Shown: positions 1 to 8,674 of the stretch, piece after piece
How the letters are laid out: each line of letters starts with the position of its first letter
Position numbering within the stretch: the first letter of the stretch is position 1
Origin: Mycoplasmoidaceae bacterium
GTDB taxonomy: Bacteria; Bacillota_I; Bacilli_A; Mycoplasmatales; Mycoplasmoidaceae
Assembly: GCA_024427105.1 (NCBI GenBank)
Contig: JAKSVR010000003.1
Location: 1-38,282 of the forward strand
Direction: 5' to 3'
DNA length: 38,282 bases
Translations under genes and position numbers: made by a program
Notes under the pieces: generated by a model
Told to the model about the DNA's origin: nothing
Databases searched by the model: none
The model's input: only the letters and a program-made list of their open reading frames with translations

Positions 1-670
1 TAGCAACAATCTTACCTTCATTCATGACAATAATTCTATCAGCCATTAAAGCTTCATCCATGTCATGTGTAATTGTAATGATCGTTTTATGGAATCGTGT
101 TTTTAAAGATTTAATAAGTGTATTAATTTTTTGCTTTGAGTGTGGATCTAGCATACTTGTTACTTCATCAAATACAACAATGGATGGTTCCATTGCTAAT
201 ACTGATGTAATGGCAGCTAATTGTTTTTGACCACCAGATAAATCTAATGGACTTGATTTTAATAAATTAAAAATCCCGGTGTATTTTGCTCACTTTTCAA
301 TTATTGATTGCATTGAAAATCTTTCAACCATTTGGCTCTCTAAGCCAAAGGCTATATCATCTTGAACTGTTACACCTATAAATTGTGAATCAGGATTTTC
401 AAAAATTATTCCAACATCTTTTTTTAATTTGTAAACATTTATTGAGTTTACTAATTGATTTCTAAAATAAATACTTCCTGTGCTTGGTTTAAATAAACCA
501 GCAATCATTCTACCAAGAGTTGATTTGCCACATGCATTAGCTCCAATAATGGCTATGTGCTCATTTTTATATAATGAAAAAGATATATTAGACAAAATAA
601 CTTGTTTTGGTTTATAACCAAAACAAACTTTTCTAAATTCTAATATTGGTTTCTTATTTTTGTTGAACAT
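1..670 (-). CDS. ecfA: ECF transporter ATP-binding protein EcfA (partial, C-terminus outside window)
   Basis: ATPase of an energy-coupling factor (ECF) vitamin/metal importer, acting at the inner face of the membrane with an EcfT and an S component that are not in this window. About 223 residues are visible. Walker A is GANACGKST at 43-51, the Q-loop is ENPDSQF at 91-97 (ENPD is typical of EcfA1), the signature is LSGGQKQ at about 144-150, followed by a Walker B ending in FDE and the H-loop THD. One in-frame TGA (bases 289-287) encodes Trp127; reading it as stop would lose the signature and Walker B. The start lies 17 bp after the ribF stop, has no Shine-Dalgarno, and has a TATAAT 7 nt upstream. 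The neighbouring ribF makes a flavin substrate plausible, but nothing proves it. Confidence 0.88.
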
Positions 671-677
671 TTAAATA

Positions 678-683
678 ATTATA
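678..683 (-). promoter_or_regulatory. -10 box (TATAAT) of a leaderless-type ecfA promoter
   Basis: A perfect TATAAT on the minus strand ends 7 nt before the ecfA ATG, between the ribF stop and the start. There is no Shine-Dalgarno. ecfA may therefore have its own leaderless transcript as well as read-through from truB-ribF. Confidence 0.45.
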
Positions 684-687
684 TTAT

Positions 688-1560
688 TTACATATTCTCT
701 TGAAAATATTGTTTAGCCGTCTGAATATCTTTTTGGATAGTATTTGATAATTTTTCTTTACTTCGGAATTTTTGTGGGGATCGAATAAAATGCAAAAATT
801 CTACTTTAACATTTTCTTTTATGGTTCCTGGCACCAAAATACGTGGGGGTAGGTTTCTATCTATGGCATGTGTTTCAAGCGTTATAGTTTTCGAATTAAA
901 CACTAAGCTCTTACCATAAAATGTTACTGACTTGTATACACGTGATCCGATAGTTAAGCGCGATACATATGAACCTTCGCATACTGCTGCTTTATGATCA
1001 ACTAGCAAATTAAGAGTTCTTGCTCCTAACAATCTTCCTTGCTGTGCACCGGCAATTCATCTAGAAACATAATAGTATGGAAAATACAATAGATTATTTG
1101 CTTGATCAACTTTTCCTTCAGACAATAATTGAATAATCTTTGTAGTTGAAATTGCAGGGTTATAGTTAATGGAATTAACTTTAAAATGGCCTAGCAAGAC
1201 AGTATATCGTTTTCCATCTGAACCAAATTTAAAATCATTCCCTACTGCAATTTCGCTTGGTTGCATTTTTAGTAAAACTCTTTTAATAAATTGGTCAGCG
1301 GTCATGTTATGTTTATTTAAATCATAAATAAATATATTATCAGGTTTAAATCTAGCAATATTATTTATTCTTTCCTTAAAGCGGTAAAGTTGACTTTGTG
1401 ATTTTCTTGAAAAGTCAGTAAAAGTCAAAACATTGTAATGATGATACTTACTAAGTAACTCTGCATGCATAACATGTATACTACCAAAATAACCAATTAC
1501 CAAAGGTAAATGTGATAATGGTGTTGAAAATGGTGTAATACGTTTAATTCTTGTAGCCAT
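688..1560 (-). CDS. ribF: Bifunctional riboflavin kinase / FMN adenylyltransferase RibF, with drifted motifs
   Basis: Converts riboflavin to FMN and FMN to FAD in the cytosol. 290 aa, normal for RibF, obtained by reading TGA at 1059-1057 as Trp. The N-terminal nucleotidyltransferase half has GYFGSIHVMH where the family has G-x-F-D-G-x-H-x-G-H, so the Asp-Gly and the Gly of HxGH are lost. The C-terminal flavokinase half has GRLLGARTLNL where GFPTANL is usual, while ETHAID and the end (FIRSPQKFRSKE) are well kept. The ATG at 1560 overlaps the truB stop by 17 bp; truB-ribF is a common bacterial pair. The flavin product would serve the FMN-dependent HydB encoded nearby. Family assignment is firm; whether both activities survive is open. 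Confidence 0.85.
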
Positions 1561-2215
1561 ACGAATTTATATAGTCAATTAAAGTATAAGCATTTTTTAG
1601 CTTATAGTCACCACATTTGGTTCTAATCAAAGATGTAATGTGGGCTACAGTATGCAATTTTGCAGCTAAATCTTCAGCAAAAGATCGAACATAAAATCCT
1701 TTTGTCACATTTAATGTAATCTTAAGTTCTTGTTTGTTAGGATTAAAATCATTTATTTTAAATCCATTAATTCTAACAAGACGTGGTTCTAATTGAAGAG
1801 GTATCCCTGCTCGAGCATATTCATATGCTTTTTTTCCTTCAACCTTCACTGCAGAATAAGGATGCGGTCTTTGTAAATAATCTTGATCTACAAAAGAAGC
1901 AATAGCTTGTTTAACTTGTTTTTCATTTAATTTAATTCTTTGCTTTTCAATAATAGCACCAGTTTTATCACCAGTTTCTGTTCTGATTCCAAATTTAATT
2001 GTTGTTTGATATTGCTTATCTTGTAACATCAAATCACCAAGTAATTTAGTTCCTTCATTGTATCCAATGATTAATAAACCAGTTGCCATTGGATCTAATG
2101 TCCCAGCATGTCCAACTTTATCATAATGACAAGCGGATTTAATTTTAGCAACAACATCATTGCTAGTTCAACCTTGTGGCTTATCAATCAAGATTAATTT
2201 ATCATCAGTAAACAT
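1544..2215 (-). CDS. truB: tRNA pseudouridine(55) synthase TruB
   Basis: Makes pseudouridine-55 in the T-loop of tRNAs. 223 aa, slightly shorter than the usual 240-300, consistent with loss of the C-terminal PUA domain. It starts with the family pattern IDKPQGWTS, whose Trp is a TGA codon. The catalytic region GHAGTLDPMATGLL carries the conserved Asp, and YEYARAG and a KGFYVRSFAEDL block follow. The start at 2215 restores the complete N-terminus; an ATG at 2089 would remove the catalytic Asp. Co-transcribed with ribF, overlapping by 17 bp. Confidence 0.95.
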
Positions 2216-2239
2216 AATATAATTTCATTATATAAAATT
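2216..2239. promoter_or_regulatory. 24-bp intergenic region with interleaved divergent promoters for truB and ttcA
   Basis: The minus strand has TATAAT at 2232-2227, 11 nt before the truB ATG. The plus strand has TATAAT at 2218-2223, 16 nt before the ttcA ATG. Neither gene has a Shine-Dalgarno. The two -10 boxes lie 3 bp apart and point across each other, so the predicted start sites would give 5' ends that overlap head-on by a few nucleotides. Confidence 0.5.
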
Positions 2240-3019
2240 ATGAGAATCGTAATTGGCAACATCATTAGAGCAAACAGTATTTTTAAAATGATCAAAAGAA
2301 ATGATCATATTGCTGTTGGTGTTTCAGGTGGAAAAGATTCATTAGTTTTACTAAAAACTTTAGATATCCTTTGTAAAAAAATAAATAAGGAACATAAATG
2401 AAATTTAAAAGTTAAAGGTTTTCATGTTTCTCTAGGATTTAAAAAAGTTAATTACAATAAACTAACAAAATTTGCAAAGCAAAATTGCATTGATTTGGAA
2501 ATCTTAGATTCAAACATTGCTGAGGTTCTTTCAGAAAAAACTGAAAAAGGTAAAATTCAATGCTCCCTTTGTTCCAAAATGAAGAAAGCAATTTTAGTTC
2601 GTGCTATGAAAGAGCAAAAGTTTAACAAACTTGCTCTTGGTCATCATGCAGATGATGCAATCGAAACTTTTTTTATGAATATGTTAAATGAATCCCGATT
2701 AGCTACGCTTAGACCAATAAGTTATTTAGACCGAAACAAAGTTTGAATGATTCGACCATTAATTTTATGCCGAGAAAAGGAAATTGAAAAAGTTGCTAAA
2801 AAATACAAATTTCCAATAATAAATAATTTGTGCCCAAACGAAAAAACAACTCAAAGAACACATATTAAAAATTTCATTAATGAAAATTTTTATAGTTCTA
2901 AGGACTGACCTAATTCTTATGTGAATATTTTCAGAAGCTTCCTTAATAAGGAAGGTTCATATGTTTGGTTTGAAGAAAATTTTGATCCAAAGTTAGTAAA
3001 AAGTCATAATAAAATATAG
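2240..3019 (+). CDS. ttcA: TtcA-like PP-loop tRNA 2-thiocytidine synthetase
   Basis: PP-loop ATPase expected to adenylate and thiolate cytidine-32 of certain tRNAs. 259 aa after reading several TGA codons as Trp (for example the Trp following DRNKV). The PP-loop VSGGKDS lies at about residues 31-37. The CxxC pair is C108/C111 (QCSLCSK), GHHADDAIET lies near residue 135, and a third cysteine is C198 (NNLCPNE). The three cysteines match the [4Fe-4S] ligands of TtcA rather than TilS, which lacks them. The gene is divergent from truB. The alternative is a TilS-like lysidine synthetase, but the CSLC pattern and GHHADD favour TtcA. Confidence 0.85.
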
Positions 3020-3072
3020 TTTTTTCAGTTGCACCCTCAAATGCATTTATAATTAGAATATCTTACCCAAGT

Positions 3073-3345
3073 ATGAAAAGTATCCAAGTTAAAATTACAA
3101 ACCCCTCATATTTACACAACAAAATGGCATCTGAATTGCAACATATTGCTGGTAAATATATGTGTGATGTTGATGTTATTGTTGGCACCACCAAAGCTAA
3201 TGCAAAATCATTAATTAACTTAATGAATGCATATGTTAAAGTTAAAATTCCAGGTAAAATTGAAATTAGAACTTCTAACTGAGATGATGAAGAACAAGCA
3301 ATTAAAGAAATCGCAAAATTCTTTGGAGTAGAATATCGCGGATAA
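3073..3345 (+). CDS. ptsH: HPr phosphocarrier protein of the PTS (variant active site)
   Basis: Carries phosphate from enzyme I to sugar-specific EIIA domains of the phosphotransferase system. 90 aa after reading TGA as Trp, the usual HPr length. His15 (SYLHNK) is exactly at the phosphorylation position, and Ser46 (AKSLINLM) is exactly at the HPr-kinase site. The usual H-A-R-P following the histidine is H-N-K-M, so Arg17 is replaced by Lys and Pro18 by Met. A TATAAT lies at 3048-3053, 19 nt before the ATG. A terminator hairpin begins inside the stop codon. Confidence 0.8.
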
Positions 3346-3366
3346 GCTTCTAAAGAAGCTTTTTAT
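3344..3366 (+). terminator. Rho-independent terminator after ptsH
   Basis: A 7-bp stem AAGCTTC / GAAGCTT with loop TAAA at 3344-3361, followed by TTTTATTTTG. It overlaps the ptsH TAA and the stop codon of the convergent PHP gene (3350-3352). The U-run exists only for the plus-strand transcript. Confidence 0.75.
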
Positions 3367-4177
3367 TTTGTTTTTTAGGCAATAAACGCAACTTAACTGT
3401 TTCAGTTAGGTTGTTTTTTAAACCATAACTTATTGCTAATTTTTTAGCTTTGTTAAGCCAATCCACTTTTAACGGATGCATATCATGAGCATCAGCTTCA
3501 ATAATTACTGGAATGTTAGTTTTTGCAACTAATTGTCAAAAATATTTTGATGGATAGTGTCATTCGCTCTTTGTTTTATATGAAGCAAAATTTACATTAA
3601 ATGCCAAAGGCATTTTATATTTTTTAGCAGCAGTAATAATATGTTTTGCTACATCTTGAGCTGGTTTGTCTCATTTTTTATAAGAATTTAAATAAATTTC
3701 AGGATGAGCAAGCCAAGACATTAAGCCTGTTGACATTCCAAGAATAGTATTTCTTTCGTATTCTTTCAATTGTTGTTTGGTTTTAGTAATATTTACTACT
3801 AAAGCTTGTGGTGTACCCATCTTAAACCAATCACCATAAAAGTGGCTTCCAAATACAAAGAAATCACAATATGGGTCTTTAGCTAATTGTTTGATATATC
3901 AACCATTCTTTTTGTTATATTCAACTTCATAGCCAAAATAAAGTTTTAATTTATTTTTGTATTTAATATTTAATAGATCAATTTTTTGCCTTAAAGCTGC
4001 AATTTCTTCTATAGAGGTTCTTCGTTTTTGTAATTCACAAGGAACAGAAATATATGGGTGTTCCGTAAAATAGAGCTTTTTATAATTATGCTTTAAAGCA
4101 TATGCTACAATTTCTTCTACTTTATTAGTAGAATGTTTACAAATATATGTATGAATGTGAAATATATTTTTTAGCAT
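3350..4177 (-). CDS. PHP-domain phosphoesterase, HisJ/HisK-like
   Basis: Metal-dependent phosphoesterase of the polymerase-and-histidinol-phosphatase (PHP) fold. 275 aa after reading TGA codons as Trp. Metal-binding motifs appear in the expected order: HIHTYICKH at 7-15, TEHP near residue 40, GYEVEY (the conserved Glu), GSHFYGD, SWLAHPE and the final EADAHD. No other histidine biosynthesis gene is visible, so the substrate is probably not histidinol phosphate. Two TATAAT boxes precede the ATG, one 9 nt upstream and one abutting it, with no Shine-Dalgarno. The gene lies just beyond the fdx terminator and converges on ptsH. Confidence 0.8.
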
Positions 4178-4186
4178 ATTATATTA

Positions 4187-4192
4187 ATTATA
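4187..4192 (-). promoter_or_regulatory. -10 box for the PHP gene, leaderless type
   Basis: TATAAT on the minus strand, 9 nt before the ATG, immediately after the ferredoxin terminator; no Shine-Dalgarno. Confidence 0.45.
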
Positions 4193-4218
4193 AAAAGAAA
4201 AAGTGCTCGAGCACTTTT
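4188..4218 (-). terminator. Rho-independent terminator of the ferredoxin gene
   Basis: A perfect 20-bp palindrome at 4199-4218 (half-site AAAAGTGCTC), followed on the minus strand by TCTTTTTA. It separates fdx from the downstream PHP gene, whose -10 box overlaps the U-run. Confidence 0.8.
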
Positions 4219-4236
4219 CCCTTATATTTAAGAAAA

Positions 4237-4416
4237 CTATTTGTTTTCGATAGCTTGTACTGGACAAACTCCTGCACATGCTCCGCAACCAACACACTTA
4301 GAGTGGTCAACACCGGCTTTGCCATCAGAACCGATAGCTACAGCACCTACTGGGCATACGCCTGTGCAAGCACCGCAGCCTAAACATTTTTCTTTATTTA
4401 CGACAGCTTTTGACAT
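4237..4416 (-). CDS. fdx: 2[4Fe-4S] ferredoxin
   Basis: A small cytosolic electron carrier of 59 aa, the classical clostridial ferredoxin size. Two CxxCxxCxxxCP clusters are present: CLGCGACTGVCP and CVGCGACAGVCP. The start follows AAGGAGATT, a strong Shine-Dalgarno. The gene lies directly downstream of hydCBA with its own -10 box (4450-4445). This is the expected ferredoxin partner of a bifurcating HydABC hydrogenase or of a pyruvate:ferredoxin oxidoreductase. Confidence 0.93.
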   Translation of the reverse strand: MSKAVVNKEKCLGCGACTGVCPVGAVAIGSDGKAGVDHSKCVGCGACAGVCPVQAIENK

Positions 4417-4444
4417 AATAAGATTAATCTCCTTATACTAATAT

Positions 4445-4450
4445 ATTATA
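4445..4450 (-). promoter_or_regulatory. -10 box of the ferredoxin promoter
   Basis: TATAAT preceded directly by TG, in the 58-bp gap between the hydA stop and the fdx start, ahead of AAGGAG. I see no terminator between hydA and fdx, so read-through is also likely. Confidence 0.5.
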
Positions 4451-4474
4451 CATATTTTATTAATTATTTAGCAA

Positions 4475-6220
4475 CTAAATAAACTCACGTTTTTTATAGC
4501 TACGATGAAGGATTTCATGAGCTTTATGTGAATTAGGTTTTTCAAAGAAATCATTATAAATTTTAATGATTGATGGGTTCTTATGACTCTTACGAATTTT
4601 CTTCTTAGAATCGTTTTTGTACAATGCTTTTGCACGTAATTTTAAAACATCATCGCGTTTAACTACTTCGTAGTTTACATATGGTGTTCCACCACCGTTT
4701 ACACAGCCACCTGGACAGCACATTATTTCAACAAAATGATATTTACGTTTTCCTGCTTTAATTTCATCTAATACCTTTGCAGCATTAGCTAAACCAGAAA
4801 CAGCACAAACATTAACTTCTGTACCTTTAATGTTAATAGTAGCTTCTTTAATACCTTTAATTCCTCTAACAGCACGATAATCAACTGTTGGTAAATCTTC
4901 ACCTGTGACTACGTCAGCCACTGTTCTTAATGCAGCTTCCATTACACCACCGGTTGCACCAAAGATGACACTTGCACCCGTAGATTCTCCAATTGGATTG
5001 TCAAATTTACTATCTTCAAGATTTCTAAAGTTAATATTTTGAATTTTAATCAATCTTGCAAGTTCTCTAACTGTTAAAACACAGTCAGTATCACGCATGC
5101 CTTTCAAGGCATCACAACCATATTGAATTTCAGATTTCTTTGCAGTACATGGCATGATGTGAACCGTAAAGATCTTCTTAGGATCGATTCCCATTTTTTG
5201 TGCTCAGTATGTTTTTGTAACGGCACCTTGCATTTGCATTGGTGATTTAGCGGTTGATAAATTATCAATGAATTCAGGATAATATGCAGTGACAAAGTTA
5301 ATTCAACCTGGTGAACAACTTGTAATTAATGGAAGTTTACCATTGTTTTTTAGGCGGTCAAGGAATTCATAGCCTTCTTCCATAATAGTTAAGTCAGCGG
5401 CAAAGTCTACATCAAAGACGTATTTAAATCCTATACGTTTTAATGCGGTTACCATTTTACCCTCAACATCTGTTCCAATTGGATAACCAAATTCTTCACC
5501 TAAAGTTACACGAACAGATGGAGCAGGTGAAACAACAACGATTTTTTCAGGATCTTGTAAAGCATTGAAAACTTCGTTAATATTGTCTCTTTCAGTTAAT
5601 GCTCCGGTAGGACAAACTAATGTACACTGTCCACAACCAACACAAGCTGTTTTATCCATTTTTTCATCAAATGCACAACCAATATATGTTTTGAAACCAC
5701 GATTATTTGGATGAATAACTCCAACTGCTTGTTGCTTTGCACATACAGCTACACATTTTTTGCATAAAATACATTTGCTTGGATCACGAACGATGCAAGG
5801 TGATGTAATATCATGTTCATGAGATGATTTTTCACCTTCTCAAGCATGTTCATCACATTCGTATAGCTCTGCTAATTCTTTTAATTGACAAGACTTTGAT
5901 TTCAAACAGTTAGAACAATCTTTACGGTGATTTGAGATTAATAATTCAAGGTTTGTCTTTCTAGCCTTGTAAAGCTTATATGAGTTAGTTGTTACTTCCA
6001 TGCCTTCGGTAACAGGATAAACACATGCAGTGACTAATCCTCTTGCACCTTTAACCTCAACTAAACACATACGGCAAGCACCAATGCCGTTTATTCCTTC
6101 TAAATAACAAAGGGTTGGAATTTTAATTCCAGCTTTTTTAGCAGCATCAAGGATTGTTGATCCTTCTTCAATGCTAACTTTAACACCATCAATAGTTAAA
6201 TTAATCATATTTTTAGCCAT
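4475..6220 (-). CDS. hydA: [FeFe] hydrogenase catalytic subunit HydA (HndD-like, NAD-linked trimeric type)
   Basis: Reduces protons to H2 at the H-cluster in the cytosol. 581 aa after joining three pieces across TGA codons. Domain order: [2Fe-2S] with C38, C49, C52, C66; His-Cys [4Fe-4S] site HRKDCSNC...C at about 98-111; two ferredoxin-like [4Fe-4S] clusters at about 150-160 and 193-203; then the H-cluster domain. L1 is TSCSPGW at 300-306, L2 is MPCTAKK from 356, and L3 is EIMCCPGGC at 498-506 followed by VNGGGTP. The L1 tryptophan is a TGA codon. The second Cys of the classical TSCCPxW is Ser303. The modular N-terminus and adjacent HydB and HydC identify the trimeric NAD(P)-linked class. 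It starts 11 bp after hydB with GGAGGG. The maturases HydE, HydF and HydG are not in the window. Confidence 0.95.
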
Positions 6221-6231
6221 AATTACCCTCC

Positions 6232-8112
6232 TTATTTTTTACTTATTGCACCGAAACGGCAGTTTCGTGCACATGCTCCACACTTGATACATTTACTTTG
6301 ATCAATAGAGAATGTCTTACCGATTTGCCCAGAGATTGCTTGAACAGGACAGTTTCTTGCACAACTTGAACAACCTTTACATTTAGTTGGATCAATATAG
6401 TAACCAGTTAATTTTTTGCAAACACCAGAAGGACATTTTCCTTTTGTGTGAGCAACATATTCATCTCTAAAGTATCGTAATGTAGAAAGAATTGGGTTTG
6501 GAGATGATTGACCTAATCCACATAATGAAGTGGTTTTAATGTGTTTAGATAATCGTTCTAGACGGTCAATATCTGCCTCAGTAGCTTTACCTTCGGTAAA
6601 CTTTGTTAGCATCTCTAATAAACGTTTATTTCCAATACGACATGGAACACACTTACCACATGATTCATCTACACAGAATTCCATATAGAATTTGCAAATA
6701 TCAACCATACAGTTATCTTGGTCCATAACGATTAAACCACCAGATCCCATCATTGAGCCAATTGCCATTAAGTTTTCATAGTCAATTGGTGTATCTAGTA
6801 ATTCAGCTGGAATGCATCCACCAGATGGTCCTCCGGTTTGTGCAGCTTTAAATTGTTTACCGTTTGGTATACCACCACAAATGTCAAATACAATTTCACG
6901 TAGTGTTGTTCCCATTGGAACTTCAATTAATCCTGTGTTATTAATCTTTCCACCAACAGCAAATACTTTTGTTCCTTTTGATTTTTCAGTACCAATCTTA
7001 TTAAATCATTCAGCACCATTTAAAATAATACGAGTAATGTTTGCATATGTTTCAACGTTATTTAATAATGTTGGTTTACCATATAAACCTTTAACTGCTG
7101 GGAAAGGAGGTCTTGGTCGTGGTTCACCACGATTACCTTCAACAGATGTTAATAATGCAGTTTCTTCACCACAAACGAAAGCTCCAGCTCCTAATCTTAA
7201 TGAAACTGTAAAGTTAAAGTTTGTTCCAAAAATGTTTTTACCTAATAATCCTTTTTCTTTAGCTTGTTTAATTGCAAGTTCAAGACGTTGAACAGCAATT
7301 GGATATTCAGCTCTTACATAAATGTAACCTTCATCAGCTCCGACAGCATAAGCAGCGATTGCCATAGCTTCAATAACTGAATGCGGATCAGCTTCAAGGA
7401 TAGAACGGTCCATGAATGCTCCTGGATCACCCTCATCAGCATTACAACATACATATTTTTTTCTACCAATTGATTTTTTAGTTAAAGATCATTTTAGACC
7501 AGTAGGGAAACCACCACCACCTCGACCACGTAATTTTGATGCAGTAATTACATTAATTACATCATCTTGGCTCATTGATGTTAATACTTTGTGCAAAGCA
7601 AAATAACCATCAGATGCAATATATTCATCAATGTTTTCTGGATCAATAATACCAGCATTTTTTAATGCAATCTTAACTTGATGTTTATAGAATTTAGTTT
7701 TATTTAAAGGAATAATGTTTCCATTTTCATCAAGTTGGTTTGGTCACATTCATTCTTTAATAGGTTGACCACCCATAATATGAGATTGAATAATACGAGG
7801 AACATCGGCAGGTTTTATCTTACGATAAAAAATACCTTCTGGATAAATTAATACAACAGGTCCTTGTGCACAAAGTCCATGACATCCAGTTGCTGATACT
7901 TCAACCTTATCTTCAAGTCCACTTAAAGCAATACTTTTTCTAAACTCTTCAATAATTTCTTGTGATTTATTACTTATACATCCAGTTGAAGCACAAACTA
8001 AGATTTGTTTCTTTCCAGATTGCTCGGCTTTTTCTAAACCAAGTTTACGGTCATTAATTCTTTTAGCTAATTTTTCTTTGATAGCTTTTAGTTGTTCAAT
8101 AGTCATAGCCAT
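6232..8112 (-). CDS. hydB: NADH-binding flavoprotein subunit HydB (NuoF-like) of the [FeFe] hydrogenase
   Basis: Diaphorase subunit that oxidises NADH via FMN and passes electrons to HydA. 626 aa after reading TGA codons as Trp. Order: N-terminal thioredoxin-like [2Fe-2S] domain (C40, C45, C77, C81); NADH/FMN-binding core with [10 protein letters not shown] near residue 196, [11 protein letters not shown], and GAGAYVCGEE-like [12 protein letters not shown]; the NuoF [4Fe-4S] motif SCGKCVPCR with its distant Cys in SLCGLG; and a C-terminal pair of ferredoxin clusters ([23 protein letters not shown]). This fusion of a NuoF core with both extra Fe-S ends is the hallmark of HydB/HndC. It begins 2 bp after the hydC stop, and its own stop codon overlaps the hydA Shine-Dalgarno. 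Confidence 0.95.
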
Positions 8113-8114
8113 AA

Positions 8115-8597
8115 TTATTTACCGCCTTCCTTAGAAGCTTTCTCTTTTCTCATAATTTCATCAATTACTTCTTGACAATCTTCTGGTCGGAATGAAAATA
8201 CTTTATCATTAATCATTGTTACAGGAGCAAGTCCGCAACAGCCAACACATCGAGCTGTTGATAGTGTGAATAATCCATCATGTGTAGTTTCACCTAATTT
8301 AATACCTAAAATTTGTTCAAATTTTTCTAGAACCTTAGCTGATCCTTTAACATAACAAGCTGTACCCAAGCAAACATTTATGACATATTTACCCTTTTTA
8401 ACAAAAGTAAATTGTGCGTAAAATGTAGCGATGGAATAAATTTCACTTGTTGTTGTTTTGAATTCTTTAGCAATAATACTCATTGCTTCACGTGATAAAA
8501 AACCAAACTCATTTTGTGCCAATTGAAGGCACATTAATTTAGTTCCGTCTTTATCATGAATTTGTTTAACTTCGTGTGCAAATTCTTGAATTGTCAT
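8115..8597 (-). CDS. hydC: NuoE-like [2Fe-2S] subunit HydC of the [FeFe] hydrogenase
   Basis: Thioredoxin-fold [2Fe-2S] electron carrier, the third subunit of NADH-dependent HydABC. 160 aa, the usual NuoE length. Cluster ligands are C76 and C81 (NVCLGTACY) and C117 and C121 (ARCVGCCG). The central helix-rich block ATFYAQF is typical of the NuoE family. It is the first gene of hydC-hydB-hydA, with a strong GGAGGAT Shine-Dalgarno. Upstream lies a 26-bp perfect palindrome that overlaps the -10 box, so the operon probably has a dedicated repressor. Confidence 0.94.
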   Translation of the reverse strand: MTIQEFAHEVKQIHDKDGTKLMCLQLAQNEFGFLSREAMSIIAKEFKTTTSEIYSIATFYAQFTFVKKGKYVINVCLGTACYVKGSAKVLEKFEQILGIKLGETTHDGLFTLSTARCVGCCGLAPVTMINDKVFSFRPEDCQEVIDEIMRKEKASKEGGK

Positions 8598-8612
8598 ATT
8601 ATCCTCCGGTTT

Positions 8613-8638
8613 ATTATTAAAGATATATCTTTAATAAT
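8613..8638. promoter_or_regulatory. Perfect 26-bp palindrome, candidate operator of the hydrogenase operon
   Basis: Half-site ATTATTAAAGATA followed immediately by its exact reverse complement. It spans from the -10 box through the predicted transcription start and ends about 15 bp before the hydC ATG. Both arms are perfect for 13 bp and contain a G/C pair. A DNA-binding dimer here would block initiation. There is no U-run, so it is not a terminator. It is not a clear Rex site (TTGTGA or TTGTTAA half-sites). Confidence 0.6.
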
Positions 8639-8642
8639 TATA
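8637..8642 (-). promoter_or_regulatory. -10 box of the hydCBA promoter
   Basis: TATAAT on the minus strand, partly inside the palindrome. No recognisable TTGACA at the usual distance. The leader of about 30 nt holds the GGAGG. Confidence 0.5.
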
Positions 8643-8674
8643 TTAAATACCCATAAAAAACGATATTTAATATA

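Noticed and set aside
4147..4441. Two open frames on the plus strand across the ferredoxin gene
   Set aside because: Antisense of a perfect 2[4Fe-4S] ferredoxin on the minus strand; their Cys/Ala/Thr-rich composition reflects the cysteine repeats.
4475..6220. Hydrogenase as a pseudogene with several stops
   Set aside because: All interruptions are TGA at positions where Trp fits, including the invariant Trp of L1; no TAA, TAG or frameshift was found.
6812..7291. Open frame of 159 codons on the plus strand opposite hydB
   Set aside because: Proline-rich antisense shadow of hydB, which has full motif support on the minus strand; no Shine-Dalgarno and no recognisable protein.
8613..8638. Hydrogenase palindrome as a terminator or Rex box
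   Set aside because: No U-run follows it and it lies at the -10 box, so it is not a terminator. The half-site lacks the TTGTGA or TTGTTAA core of Rex.
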